64,000 nt of DNA, taken from NCBI RefSeq assembly GCF_017640745.1, contig NZ_JAEPQA010000013.1:57343-121342 (forward strand). Direction: 5' to 3'. Under the pieces are notes generated by a model. That model saw only the letters and a list, made by a program, of their open reading frames with translations. It made no database searches and had not been told where the DNA came from. This document shows, in pieces, positions 28,012 through 37,392 of the stretch; the stretch's first letter is position 1, and each line of letters starts with the position of its first letter. The translations under genes were made by a program, and so were the position numbers. Origin of the DNA: Nisaea sp. GTDB taxonomy: Bacteria; Pseudomonadota; Alphaproteobacteria; Thalassobaculales; Thalassobaculaceae.

Positions 28012-29532
28012 ATGCTCGCGCAACTCGCCGACGGTTTCCTTTCCCTCGCCCTGCCAGTCACCTTCCTGCACCTGATCGGCGGCTTCCTCCTCGGCCTGGT
28101 CTTCGGTGCCATTCCGGGCCTGACGGCGACCCTCGCCATCGCCCTGCTGCTGCCCTTCACCTTCGGCATGAACGTGGCCGACGCGCTGGTGATGGTGGCG
28201 GGCATCTACATGGCCGGGATCTATTCCGGCTCGATCACCGGCATCACCCTGAACATTCCCGGCGCCCCTTCCGGCGCGATCACGACGATCGACGGGCATG
28301 CGCTGATGAAGAAAGGCGAAGGCCCGCAGGCGCTCGGCATGAGTGCGCTCTCCTCCGCCTTCGGCGGCCTGATCGGCGCCGTTGTGCTGATCGCGCTGGC
28401 GCAGCCGGTCAGCCAGCTTGCCCTCCTCTTCCAGACCCCCGACAAGTTCTCCCTCGTCCTGCTGGCGATCGTGACGGTGACGATCGTCGCCACCGGATCG
28501 CTGCTGAAGGCGGCGACCGCGATGGTGATCGGCCTGATGATCTCGACGGTCGGCATCGACCCGATGGTCCCGGTCGGACGTTTCGACTTCGAGAGCTATC
28601 ATCTGATCGAAGGCATCGGCCTTCTGCCGGCGGTGATCGGCCTCTTCGCGGTCTGCGAACTGATCGCGCAGGCGGCTCTGCCCTCCGCCATGAGCCGGGC
28701 GGAAACGGTCGCAGCCGTGGAACGTCCGCGCCGCCGGGACTTCATTCCGAGCCGCGAGCGCCTGAAGGAAGTCGGCCTCTTCACCTACATCAAGAGTTCC
28801 GTCATCGGCGTGCTGATCGGCATGCTGCCGGGCGGCGGCGCCTCGATGGCCTCCTTTATCGCCTATGCGGAAGCGAAGCGCGGTGCGCGGCATCCGGAGA
28901 AGTTCGGCAAGGGATCCTACGAGGGCCTGGCCGCGTCCGAAGCCGCCAACAACGCAATGTGCGGCGGCGCGGTGATCCCGCTGCTGACCATGGGCATTCC
29001 GGGCGACGCCGTCACCGCGATCATCTTCGGCGTGCTGCTGATCCACGGCCTCGTCCCCGGTCCGGCGCTGCTCGGCAGCAACTTCGCCGTGATCGCCCCG
29101 ATGTTCGCAGCGCTCTTCGTCTCCTCGATCCTCGTCTTCGTCTCGGTGCTGGCCTTCGGCCCGATCTATCTCCGGCTCTCGCAGATCAATCGCGGCCTGC
29201 TCTACGCCTTCATCGCGATGATCTCGATGGTCGGCGTCTATGCCTCTTCCTTCTCCTTCTTCCAGATGTGGATGGCGCTGGCGATCGGCGTCCTCGCCTT
29301 CCTGCTGCGGGTGTTCGGCTATCCCGTCGTTCCGGCGCTGATGGGCGTGATCCTCGGCCCCTATTTCGAGGAATTCCTGCGCCGCTCGCTGATCGTCTCT
29401 GAGGGCGACCCGACGATCTTCCTCACCAGTCCTGCCAGCGCCATGCTGCTCGCGCTGACCCTGCTCTTCGTCTGGCTTCTAAGAATCCGTCCAGCACGGC
29501 AGGCGAAGCGGGAGGGCGCCGGAGGGGCCTGA
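28012..29532 (+). CDS. tctA: tripartite tricarboxylate transporter large permease TctA
   Basis: A 506-residue permease with about 11-12 membrane helices and TctA hallmarks: GLVFGAIPGLTATLAIALLL near residue 25, YSGSITGITLNIPGAP near 70, and a second GMLPGGGASMASFIAYAEAK near 275, with MGIPGDAVTAI after. It carries the cation-driven import step. It converges with the Ca/Na antiporter gene, with only nine bases between stops. Confidence 0.95.
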   Translation: MLAQLADGFLSLALPVTFLHLIGGFLLGLVFGAIPGLTATLAIALLLPFTFGMNVADALVMVAGIYMAGIYSGSITGITLNIPGAPSGAITTIDGHALMKKGEGPQALGMSALSSAFGGLIGAVVLIALAQPVSQLALLFQTPDKFSLVLLAIVTVTIVATGSLLKAATAMVIGLMISTVGIDPMVPVGRFDFESYHLIEGIGLLPAVIGLFAVCELIAQAALPSAMSRAETVAAVERPRRRDFIPSRERLKEVGLFTYIKSSVIGVLIGMLPGGGASMASFIAYAEAKRGARHPEKFGKGSYEGLAASEAANNAMCGGAVIPLLTMGIPGDAVTAIIFGVLLIHGLVPGPALLGSNFAVIAPMFAALFVSSILVFVSVLAFGPIYLRLSQINRGLLYAFIAMISMVGVYASSFSFFQMWMALAIGVLAFLLRVFGYPVVPALMGVILGPYFEEFLRRSLIVSEGDPTIFLTSPASAMLLALTLLFVWLLRIRPARQAKREGAGGA

Positions 29533-29541
29533 CCGCCGCGC

Positions 29542-30519
29542 TCAGGCGAGGCCGACGGCAGCGCGCAGGGCCGGGTGGAACTGCAGCGCCAGATAGAAGG
29601 CGTAGAGCGCTAGGAAGATCGCGCCCTCGGTGCGCGACACCCGCCAGTTGGTGACGGCGAACAGCACCAGCAGAACAGCCGCGCCGAGCATCGCCCAGAT
29701 ATCGAGCGTGCCGATCTGCGTCGGGATCTCGATCGGCGTCACCGCTGCCGTCACGCCGCCGATGCCGAGAATGTTGAAGATGTTGCTGCCGACGATATTG
29801 CCGAAGGCGACATCGCCTTGCCGGCGGATGGCCGCCGTCACCGAGGTGGCGAGTTCCGGCAGGGAGGTCCCCACGGCGACCAGCGTGAGCCCGATCACCG
29901 TCTCGGAGAGGCCGGCAGCGCGGGCAATATCGATGGATGCCGCGACGAGAAGGCTCGCGCCCCAGACCACGCCGCCAATGCCCGCCGCCGCAAGCAGCAG
30001 GCCGAATTTCAGCGTCATCGGACGACCGTCGGCGAAGGTCGTTTTCGCATGCGGAGAATTGTCAGAAGCGTGGTTCCTGCGTTCAGAGCGATAGGTGAAG
30101 AGCGTGTAGGCGGCGAGCAGAGCGATCAGCGCGAGACCCGCGATCCGGCCGAGTTCTCCCATCAGGGTCACCGCGAGCAGCAGCAGGCTGACCGCGATCA
30201 GCACGGAACCGTCGCGTCCGAACGACTTTCGCGAGGTCGCGATCGGAAGGATCACGGCGGACGCGCCGAGGATAAGAAGAATATTGGCAATGTTCGAGCC
30301 GACAATATTGCCGATGGCGATGCCGGGCGCTCCAATCAGCGCCGCCTCGAGGCTGGCCACCAGTTCCGGCATCGAGGTGCCGAACCCGACCAGGGTCAGC
30401 CCGATCAGCAGCGGCGAGACGCCGAGGCGCGTCGCGACGCCGACGCTACCACGCACGAGAAACTCGCCGCCGACCAGCAAGAGCGAGAGCCCGAGGGCGA
30501 GTTCCAGCCAGATCATCAA
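29542..30519 (-). CDS. calcium/sodium antiporter (CaCA family)
   Basis: A 325-residue inner-membrane cation exchanger of the YrbG/CaxA type with about ten helices. The two alpha-repeats are visible: GFGTSMPELVASLEAAL near residue 45 and AVGTSLPELATSVTAAI near residue 210, each with its ion-binding Glu. A charged loop near residues 145-165 links the halves. It is a stand-alone gene, probably for calcium or sodium homeostasis in a saline habitat. Confidence 0.92.
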   Translation of the reverse strand: MMIWLELALGLSLLLVGGEFLVRGSVGVATRLGVSPLLIGLTLVGFGTSMPELVASLEAALIGAPGIAIGNIVGSNIANILLILGASAVILPIATSRKSFGRDGSVLIAVSLLLLAVTLMGELGRIAGLALIALLAAYTLFTYRSERRNHASDNSPHAKTTFADGRPMTLKFGLLLAAAGIGGVVWGASLLVAASIDIARAAGLSETVIGLTLVAVGTSLPELATSVTAAIRRQGDVAFGNIVGSNIFNILGIGGVTAAVTPIEIPTQIGTLDIWAMLGAAVLLVLFAVTNWRVSRTEGAIFLALYAFYLALQFHPALRAAVGLA

Positions 30520-30650
30520 GATTATCCACCGCTACGAACGGCTATCCCGTCCGCCGGTGAATATGGGCAGGCCGCGACCGCTCCACAGAGCCAACGCAAA
30601 ATTTATTTTTTCCTCGTCGCCTCTTGTTCCACCGAAGCGCAGGACAGGGC

Positions 30651-31904
30651 TCAAGCCGCCGCCCGTGCGGGACCGCGCCGGTCGAGCTGCTGCCAGAGGA
30701 AGATCGCCACCCCGAGATTGAGCAGGTTCCACGCGACGCCGTTGAGGAAGGCGGCGTCATAGGACAGGGTCAGATCGTAGATCATGCCCGACATCCAGCC
30801 GCCAAGCGCCATGCCGAGAAGCGTTGCCGAGAGCACGAGCCCGACCCGCGTGCCTGCCTCTGCGGCAGGGAAGACGCGGCGTACGACGAGCGCATAGGTC
30901 GGCACGATCCCGCCCTGCGCCAATCCGAACAGGGCGGAGACGAAATAGAGCGAGACGAGGCCGTCGAAGGGCAGAAAGAGCAGCAGCGACAGACCCTGCA
31001 GGGCAGACGACAGCATCAGCGTGCGAAGCGGACCGATCCTGTCCGCGATCCAGCCGAAGGTGAGTCGGCTGACGATGCCGGTGAAAAGCATCAGCGACAG
31101 CATCTCCGCGCCGCGGGCAGTGCCGTAGCCGAGATCGCCGCAATAGGCGACGATATGCACTTGCGGCATCGCCATGGCAACACAGCAGGCGAGGCCCGCG
31201 ACCAGCAGCAGTCCCTGAACGACCGGTCCACGCAGGGGAATGTCGTCTCCTTCCGGCACCGGCTGCATGGCCGGCTGCGCTCCTGAAACGGGCACCGGCG
31301 CTTCCGGGCTGCGCTGACGAAGCGCCGTCGAGAGCGGCAGCAGAGTGCAAAGGCAAATGCCCGCGATAATCATATGCGCGTCGCGCCAGCCCTGGGTGTC
31401 AACGAAATACTGCACCACCGGCGGCCAGACCGTCCCGGCGAGATAGCTTCCGCTGGCACCGATGGCGACCGCGAGGCCACGCCGGCGCTGGAACCAGTGG
31501 GTGATGTCGGAGATCACCGGCCCGAAGCTGGCCGAGCTGCCGAGCATGCCGATCAGCACCCCCTGCAGGGCCGCGAACTGCCAGAGACTTTCGGCCTGGG
31601 AGGAGAGCAAATAGCCGAGCGCGAGCATGACGGCACCGAAGCGCAGCGGCACCATGATGCCGAAACGGTCTGCCATGCGCCCCATCAGGATCCCGCCGAC
31701 GGCAAATCCGATCATCGTCACCGTATAGGGCAGAGAGGCATCGGCCCGCGCCACGTTGAAATCCGCCTCCACCGCCGGCAGGGTCACGACGACGGACCAG
31801 AGTCCTACGCCGCCGATCATGCTGATCAGCAGCGACATGGTGAGGCGCAACCAGGCGTAGGGACTGTCGACCTCCCGCACCGCGAAGATGGACGCGTTTA
31901 TCAT
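30651..31904 (-). CDS. MFS transporter
   Basis: A 417-residue major facilitator with 12 predicted helices and a central charged loop near residues 195-225. The motif GRMADRFG after helix 2 and FGWIADRIG after helix 8 are typical. It resembles monocarboxylate/oxalate-type carriers, but the substrate is not deducible. The start at 31904 has a poor ribosome site, and a later Met is possible. It is divergent from the decarboxylase gene. Confidence 0.87.
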   Translation of the reverse strand: MINASIFAVREVDSPYAWLRLTMSLLISMIGGVGLWSVVVTLPAVEADFNVARADASLPYTVTMIGFAVGGILMGRMADRFGIMVPLRFGAVMLALGYLLSSQAESLWQFAALQGVLIGMLGSSASFGPVISDITHWFQRRRGLAVAIGASGSYLAGTVWPPVVQYFVDTQGWRDAHMIIAGICLCTLLPLSTALRQRSPEAPVPVSGAQPAMQPVPEGDDIPLRGPVVQGLLLVAGLACCVAMAMPQVHIVAYCGDLGYGTARGAEMLSLMLFTGIVSRLTFGWIADRIGPLRTLMLSSALQGLSLLLFLPFDGLVSLYFVSALFGLAQGGIVPTYALVVRRVFPAAEAGTRVGLVLSATLLGMALGGWMSGMIYDLTLSYDAAFLNGVAWNLLNLGVAIFLWQQLDRRGPARAAA

Positions 31905-32130
31905 TTTTTATTTGAGCCCAGATTGTCGGTGTTTCGGGTCCGCCCTGAACGGCGTGAGGCGGAGAGCGTAACCGAGAGCGGCGCGCGCGCAAAGCGGCGT
32001 GCGCGGCAGCAACAGTCGTCTCCGATTACCGCCCGCGCCCCCAATCCTCATTGGCATGCAGCCCCGGCTGGTCTATGCATTGCGGACGGGCTTCTCCGAC
32101 CCAGATTTCATGCACGACCAGGATATGTCC

Positions 32131-34422
32131 ATGAAGTTCCGCTTTCCGATCGTCATCATCGATGAAGACTTCCGTTCCGAGAACATTTCCGGCTCCGGCA
32201 TCCGCGCGATCGCGCAGGCCATAGAGAGCGAGGGCTTCGAGGTTCTCGGCGTCACCAGCTACGGCGATCTCTCGCAGTTCGCCCAGCAGCAGTCGCGCGC
32301 GAGTACCTTCGTGCTCTCGATCGACGACGAGGAATTCACCCCCGGCCCGGATCTAGATCCGGCGGTGCTGAACCTCAGGAAGTTCATCGAGGAGGTGCGC
32401 TGGAAGAACGCCGACGTGCCGATCTACATCTACGGCGAGACCAAGACCAGCCGGCACATCCCAAACGACATCCTGCGCGAGCTGCACGGCTTCATCCACA
32501 TGTTCGAGGACACGCCGGAATTCGTCGCCCGCCACATCATCCGCGAGGCCAAGGGCTATCTCGAAAGCATCCAGCCGCCGTTCTTCAAGGCGCTGCTCGA
32601 CTATGCCGAGGACGGCTCCTATTCCTGGCACTGCCCCGGCCATTCCGGCGGCGTCGCCTTCCTGAAGAGCCCGATCGGGCAGATGTATCACCAGTTCTAC
32701 GGCGAGAACATGCTCAGGGCCGACGTCTGCAACGCCGTCGAGGAACTCGGCCAGCTGCTTGACCATAACGGCGCCATCGGCGCGTCGGAGCGCAACGCGG
32801 CACGCATCTTCAATGCAGACCATTGCTACTTCGTGACCAACGGCACCTCGACCTCGAACAAGATGGTCTGGCACCACACGGTCGCGCCGGGCGACGTCGT
32901 CGTGGTCGACCGCAACTGCCACAAGTCGATCCTGCACTCGATCATCATGACCGGGGCGATCCCTGTCTTCCTGAAGCCGACGCGGAACCATCACGGCATC
33001 ATCGGTCCGATCCCGCAGTCCGAGTTCGAGATCGAGTCGATCAAGGAGAAGATCCGGGCGAACCCGCTGCTCAAGGGCGTCGATGCCGACACGGTGAAGC
33101 CGCGCATCATGACCCTGACGCAGTCGACCTATGACGGCGTGCTCTACAACACCGAGACGATCAAGGATCTGCTCGATGGCTATGTCGAAAACCTGCACTT
33201 CGACGAGGCATGGCTGCCGCACGCTGGCTTCCATCCGTTCTACGGCACCTATCACGCGATGGGCCGGAAGCGGGACCGGACGAAACACTCGGTAACCTAC
33301 GCCACGCAGTCGATCCACAAGCTGCTGGCCGGAATCAGCCAGGCGAGCCACGTGCTCGTGCAGGATTCGGAGGAAGTGAAGCTCGACCGGCATCTCTTCA
33401 ACGAAGCCTACCTGATGCATACCAGCACCAGCCCGCAATACAGCATCATCGCGAGCTGCGACGTCGCCGCCGCGATGATGGAGCCGCCGGGCGGCACCGC
33501 GCTGGTCGAGGAAAGCATCGTCGAGGCGCTCGATTTCCGCCGTGCGATGCGCAAGGTGGACGAGGAATTCGGCGCCGACGACTGGTGGTTCCAGGTCTGG
33601 GGCCCGGCGGAACTGGCCGAGGAAGGCGTCGGCCGCACCCGAGACTGGGTCCTGAAGCGCACCGACGCGGACGGCGTACAGGCTTCCGACGGTGAGGATT
33701 CCTGGCACGGCTTCGGCGACATGGCGCCGGGCTTCAACATGCTCGACCCGATCAAGGCGACGATCATCACGCCCGGCCTCAATCTCGACGGCCGCTTCGA
33801 GGACTGGGGCATTCCGGCCTCGATCGTGACCAAGTATCTGACCGAGCACGGCGTGGTGGTTGAGAAGACCGGCCTCTACAGCTTCTTCATCATGTTCACC
33901 ATCGGCATCACCAAGGGCCGCTGGAATACGCTCCTGACGGCCCTGCAGCAGTTCAAGGACGATTACGCCAAGAACCAGCCGATGTGGCGCACCATGCCGG
34001 AATTCTGTGCCACGCAGCCGCGCTACGAGCAGATGGGACTGCGCGATCTCTGCCAGCACGTGCATGCGCTCTACGCCAAATACGGCGTCGCGATCCTTTC
34101 GACCGACATGTATCTGAGCGACCTGACGCCCGCGATGAACCCGTCCGAGGCCTTCGCCCACATCGCCCGCCGGACGACCCAGCGCGTGCCGATCGACGAG
34201 TTGGAGGGCCGTATCACGACCAGCCTCGTGACGCCCTACCCGCCGGGCATCCCGCTGCTGATCCCGGGCGAGGTGTTCAACGCGAAGATCGTGGACTACC
34301 TCAAGTTCAACCGCGAATTCGCACGCGAATGCCCCGGATTCGAGACCGACATCCACGGCCTCGTGCAGGAAGTCGGCGAGGACGGCCTCGTGCATTACTT
34401 CGCCGATTGCGTCGCCGAGTGA
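32131..34422 (+). CDS. Orn/Lys/Arg decarboxylase, fold type I PLP
   Basis: A 763-residue basic amino acid decarboxylase with the three-part layout of the biodegradative group: N-terminal wing/response-regulator-like domain (residues 1 to about 130), PLP core with SYSWHCPGHSGGVAF, NGTSTSNK, LHFDEAWLPHAGFH and the Schiff-base lysine in QSIHKLLAG, and a C-terminal domain. It removes CO2 from ornithine, lysine or arginine to give putrescine, cadaverine or agmatine, consuming a proton. The ATG at 32131 is preferred because AGGA lies seven bases upstream; 32110 and 32125 are alternatives. Neighbouring puuAB genes favour a link to putrescine. Confidence 0.88.
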   Translation: MKFRFPIVIIDEDFRSENISGSGIRAIAQAIESEGFEVLGVTSYGDLSQFAQQQSRASTFVLSIDDEEFTPGPDLDPAVLNLRKFIEEVRWKNADVPIYIYGETKTSRHIPNDILRELHGFIHMFEDTPEFVARHIIREAKGYLESIQPPFFKALLDYAEDGSYSWHCPGHSGGVAFLKSPIGQMYHQFYGENMLRADVCNAVEELGQLLDHNGAIGASERNAARIFNADHCYFVTNGTSTSNKMVWHHTVAPGDVVVVDRNCHKSILHSIIMTGAIPVFLKPTRNHHGIIGPIPQSEFEIESIKEKIRANPLLKGVDADTVKPRIMTLTQSTYDGVLYNTETIKDLLDGYVENLHFDEAWLPHAGFHPFYGTYHAMGRKRDRTKHSVTYATQSIHKLLAGISQASHVLVQDSEEVKLDRHLFNEAYLMHTSTSPQYSIIASCDVAAAMMEPPGGTALVEESIVEALDFRRAMRKVDEEFGADDWWFQVWGPAELAEEGVGRTRDWVLKRTDADGVQASDGEDSWHGFGDMAPGFNMLDPIKATIITPGLNLDGRFEDWGIPASIVTKYLTEHGVVVEKTGLYSFFIMFTIGITKGRWNTLLTALQQFKDDYAKNQPMWRTMPEFCATQPRYEQMGLRDLCQHVHALYAKYGVAILSTDMYLSDLTPAMNPSEAFAHIARRTTQRVPIDELEGRITTSLVTPYPPGIPLLIPGEVFNAKIVDYLKFNREFARECPGFETDIHGLVQEVGEDGLVHYFADCVAE

Positions 34423-34448
34423 GTTCGCGGAGTAGATCCGGGGAACAA

Positions 34449-36077
34449 ATGGCAAGCGTCGGCCGGCTGATCGTCGATACCCTGGTGCGAAACGGGATCG
34501 ACCGCGTGTTCTGCGTGCCGGGAGAGAGCTATCTCGGCCTGCTCGACGCGCTCTACGGCCGCGATGACATCGACACCGTCGTCTGCCGTCACGAGGCGGG
34601 CGCAGGCTTCATGGCGCTCGCCGACGCCCGGCTCTCCGGTGTTCCCGGCATTGCCTGCGTCAGTCGCGGCCCCGGCGCGAGCAACGCTGCCATCGCCGTT
34701 CACACCGCGCAGCAGGACGCGGTTCCCTTCATCCTCATCGTTGGACAGGTCGCCGCGCAGGACGTGCGCCGCGACTCTTTCCAGGAGATCGATTACGGCC
34801 ACATGTTCGGCCGGATGGCGAAATGGACCGCGGAGATCACCGACCCGGCACGCGCGCCGGAAGTGATGCTGCGCGCGCTCGTCACCGCGACTTCGGGAAC
34901 GCCGGGACCGGTCGTGATCGCGGTCCCGGAGGACGTGCTGACCGCACCGCTGGATGCGGAGCCGGTTGCAGTGCCCGCCTTACCCGCGACGGCACCCGAT
35001 CCGGCACGTCTGTCAGAGCTGCGCGACACGCTTTCCACCGCGGAACGGCCCGTCGTTCTGGTCGGCAGCGCCTTCGACAGGCCCGGCGGGCGCGAGGCGG
35101 TGAACGCCTTCCTTGCAGACTGGCAGCTTCCGGCCGTGGTCTCCTTCCGCCGCCAGGACCTGCTCGACAACACCGAGCGGCACTATGCGGGCGACATGGG
35201 GCTCGCCAATCCGGCCGACCAGATGACGGCGCTGCGAGAGGCCGACCTGCTGCTCGTGCTCGGCGCCCGGCTCTCCGACATCACCACGCAAGGCTACAGC
35301 TACCCCCGGATGGTCCGGCCGGAAATGCAGCTGGTCCATGTCCACGCCGATCCGGCGCAGATCGGCACCCATTTCGCCCCGGACCTTTCTTTCGCCTGCG
35401 ATCCGGTCCGCTTCGTCAGGGAGATGGGCGCACTCGGCGCACCGCCGCCGAACGGCCGTGCGGACTGGATCGACCGGCTGCGTACGATCCGAAACGGCAT
35501 CGCCGCGCTCCGCGGTTTCTCCGCCGATGACGGCATCCCGTTCGAGAAGGTTGTGCACCTGATGGGAGAACACCTGCCGGAGGAGGCGATCGTCACCGTC
35601 GATGCCGGCACTTTCGGCGCGCCGGTCTACCGCGTGGTGCCATTCCGGCAGGCGCAGCGCCTGCTCGCCCCGATCTCGGGCGCCATGGGCTTCGGCGTGC
35701 CCGCGGCCGTCGCCGCCGGCCTCCGGCGCCCCGGTGTCCCGGTAATCTGCCTCGTCGGAGATGGCGGTTTCATGATGACCGGAAGCGAGCTTTCGGTCGC
35801 CATGGAGCGCGGCCTGCCGCTGAAGGTCATCCTCTCGGAGAACGGCGTCTATGCCTCGATCCGGATCAACCAGGAACGCGCCTTTCCGGGCCGCCCGGTC
35901 GGGACGGGCTTCACGAACCCGGATTTCGAGCTGTTCGGAAAAGCCTACGGCTTCGAGGTGACGCGGATGCGGACCGAGGCCGACCTCGACAAGCTGCCGG
36001 CGCTGCTGGCAGCGCCGGGCCCGCAATTCATCATCGTCGATACCAGCCTCGACGCGGTTCTGCCGAAGAAGGACTGA
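34449..36077 (+). CDS. thiamine-pyrophosphate enzyme, acetolactate-synthase-like (second)
   Basis: A 542-residue TPP enzyme with FCVPGESYLG and CRHEAGAGFMA (activating Glu near residue 49) in the first domain, and VGDGGFMMTGSELSVAMERG with SENGVYAS in the last. It follows the decarboxylase gene by 26 bases and is probably cotranscribed. It is clearly a different subfamily from the enzyme at 24652-26373. True acetolactate synthase is doubtful because no regulatory subunit is nearby. A 2-oxo-acid decarboxylase role is possible. Confidence 0.8.
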   Translation: MASVGRLIVDTLVRNGIDRVFCVPGESYLGLLDALYGRDDIDTVVCRHEAGAGFMALADARLSGVPGIACVSRGPGASNAAIAVHTAQQDAVPFILIVGQVAAQDVRRDSFQEIDYGHMFGRMAKWTAEITDPARAPEVMLRALVTATSGTPGPVVIAVPEDVLTAPLDAEPVAVPALPATAPDPARLSELRDTLSTAERPVVLVGSAFDRPGGREAVNAFLADWQLPAVVSFRRQDLLDNTERHYAGDMGLANPADQMTALREADLLLVLGARLSDITTQGYSYPRMVRPEMQLVHVHADPAQIGTHFAPDLSFACDPVRFVREMGALGAPPPNGRADWIDRLRTIRNGIAALRGFSADDGIPFEKVVHLMGEHLPEEAIVTVDAGTFGAPVYRVVPFRQAQRLLAPISGAMGFGVPAAVAAGLRRPGVPVICLVGDGGFMMTGSELSVAMERGLPLKVILSENGVYASIRINQERAFPGRPVGTGFTNPDFELFGKAYGFEVTRMRTEADLDKLPALLAAPGPQFIIVDTSLDAVLPKKD

Positions 36078-36081
36078 CGGC

Positions 36082-37392
36082 TCAGACCCCGAGCTTGTCC
36101 CGGAGCGTGTACCACCAGGAGCCGACGACCGAGTAAGGCACCCGGAACAGCCGGCCGCCCGGGAACGGGTACCACGGAACGTTCTCGAACACGTCGAAGC
36201 GTGAGCGGTCGCCGTCGATCGCTTCCGCGAGGATGCGCCCGAAAGTGTGCGAGCCGGTGACGCCGTGACCGCTGTAGCCGTGGGCGAAATAGGTGTTGTT
36301 GCCGATCCGGCCCATCTGCGGCACGCGGCTGAAGGACAGGGCGAAATTGCCGCTCCAGGCGTACTCGATCTTCACGCCTCTGAGCTGCGGGAACACCTTG
36401 TCCATGTTGGGCTGCAGCTTCGCCCGGATATCGCTCGGATCGGTGCCGCCATAGACCGTGCCGCCGCCGAACAGCATCCGCTTGTCCCCGGAAAGCCGGA
36501 AATAGTCGAGGATGTAGCGCACGTCTTCGACGCAGACATCTGTCGGGAGAAGGTCATTCGCCCGCTCCTCACCCAAAGGCTCGGTTGCCATCACCTGGGT
36601 CGAGACCGGCATGACCCGCGGCGTCAGCGTCGGCACCACATGCCCGAGATAGGCGTTGCCGCACAGCACCAGCGTCTTGCAGGTGATCGAGCCGCCCTCG
36701 GTCTTCACCACAGGCTTCGCCGCGTTGGTATCGACATGCACGGCGGGGGTCTGCTCGTAGATCGTGCCGCCGAGCTTCTCGAACGCCGCCGCCTCGCCCA
36801 GCGCCAGGTTCAGCGGATGCATGTGACCGCCGGAATGGTCGATCATGCCGCCGGCATAAGCGTCCGAGTTGATGTGCTTGCGGAGCGCGGCCTTGTCGAG
36901 CATCTCCTGGTTCCTGATGCCGTAGCCGGCCCAGAGATTCAGCCGCTCTTCCAGCTCGCGCATATGCGCGCCGGTATAGGCGGTGAAGACGTTACCGTCC
37001 TTCAGGTCGCACTGGATGTCGTAGGTCTTCACCCGCTCGCGGATGATCTCGCCGCCTTCCTGCACCAGACCGGCGACGAAATTGGCGGTGTCCGCGCCAT
37101 AGCGCCGCTTGATCGTCTGCAGGCTCGCGTTCAGTCCGTTGACGATCTGGCCACCGTTCCGCCCCGAGGCGCCCCAGCCGACGCGGGCCGCCTCGATGAT
37201 TGCGACCTTGTAGCCCTTCTCGACCAGATGCAGCGCGGTCGACAGCCCGCTATAGCCCGCACCGACGACCAGGATGTCGATCTCGATATCGCCCTTGAGC
37301 GGCGGACGCTCCGGGGACGGGTTTGCACTGGCGGCATAGTAACTTGTGGTGTGAGCGACGGCGCCGTGGCCGGGTTTTGCCCAGGGAATCAT
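36082..37392 (-). CDS. puuB: gamma-glutamylputrescine oxidase-like FAD oxidoreductase
   Basis: A 436-residue DAO-family flavoprotein like PuuB. The FAD motif GAGYSGLSTALHLVEKG starts near residue 44, followed by GASGRNGGQIVNGLN, and the C-terminal HGYSGHGVTGSHTFG closes the FAD site. PuuB oxidises gamma-glutamyl-putrescine to the aldehyde with release of ammonia and hydrogen peroxide. It overlaps the puuA-like gene by one base, which strongly supports the assignment. Close paralogues act on other gamma-glutamylamines. Confidence 0.82.
   Translation of the reverse strand: MIPWAKPGHGAVAHTTSYYAASANPSPERPPLKGDIEIDILVVGAGYSGLSTALHLVEKGYKVAIIEAARVGWGASGRNGGQIVNGLNASLQTIKRRYGADTANFVAGLVQEGGEIIRERVKTYDIQCDLKDGNVFTAYTGAHMRELEERLNLWAGYGIRNQEMLDKAALRKHINSDAYAGGMIDHSGGHMHPLNLALGEAAAFEKLGGTIYEQTPAVHVDTNAAKPVVKTEGGSITCKTLVLCGNAYLGHVVPTLTPRVMPVSTQVMATEPLGEERANDLLPTDVCVEDVRYILDYFRLSGDKRMLFGGGTVYGGTDPSDIRAKLQPNMDKVFPQLRGVKIEYAWSGNFALSFSRVPQMGRIGNNTYFAHGYSGHGVTGSHTFGRILAEAIDGDRSRFDVFENVPWYPFPGGRLFRVPYSVVGSWWYTLRDKLGV

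Noticed and set aside
29527..29547. Hairpin GCCTGA/TCAGGC joining the stops of tctA and the antiporter gene
   Set aside because: Only six pairs, and it arises because two TGA stops face each other; not enough to call a terminator.
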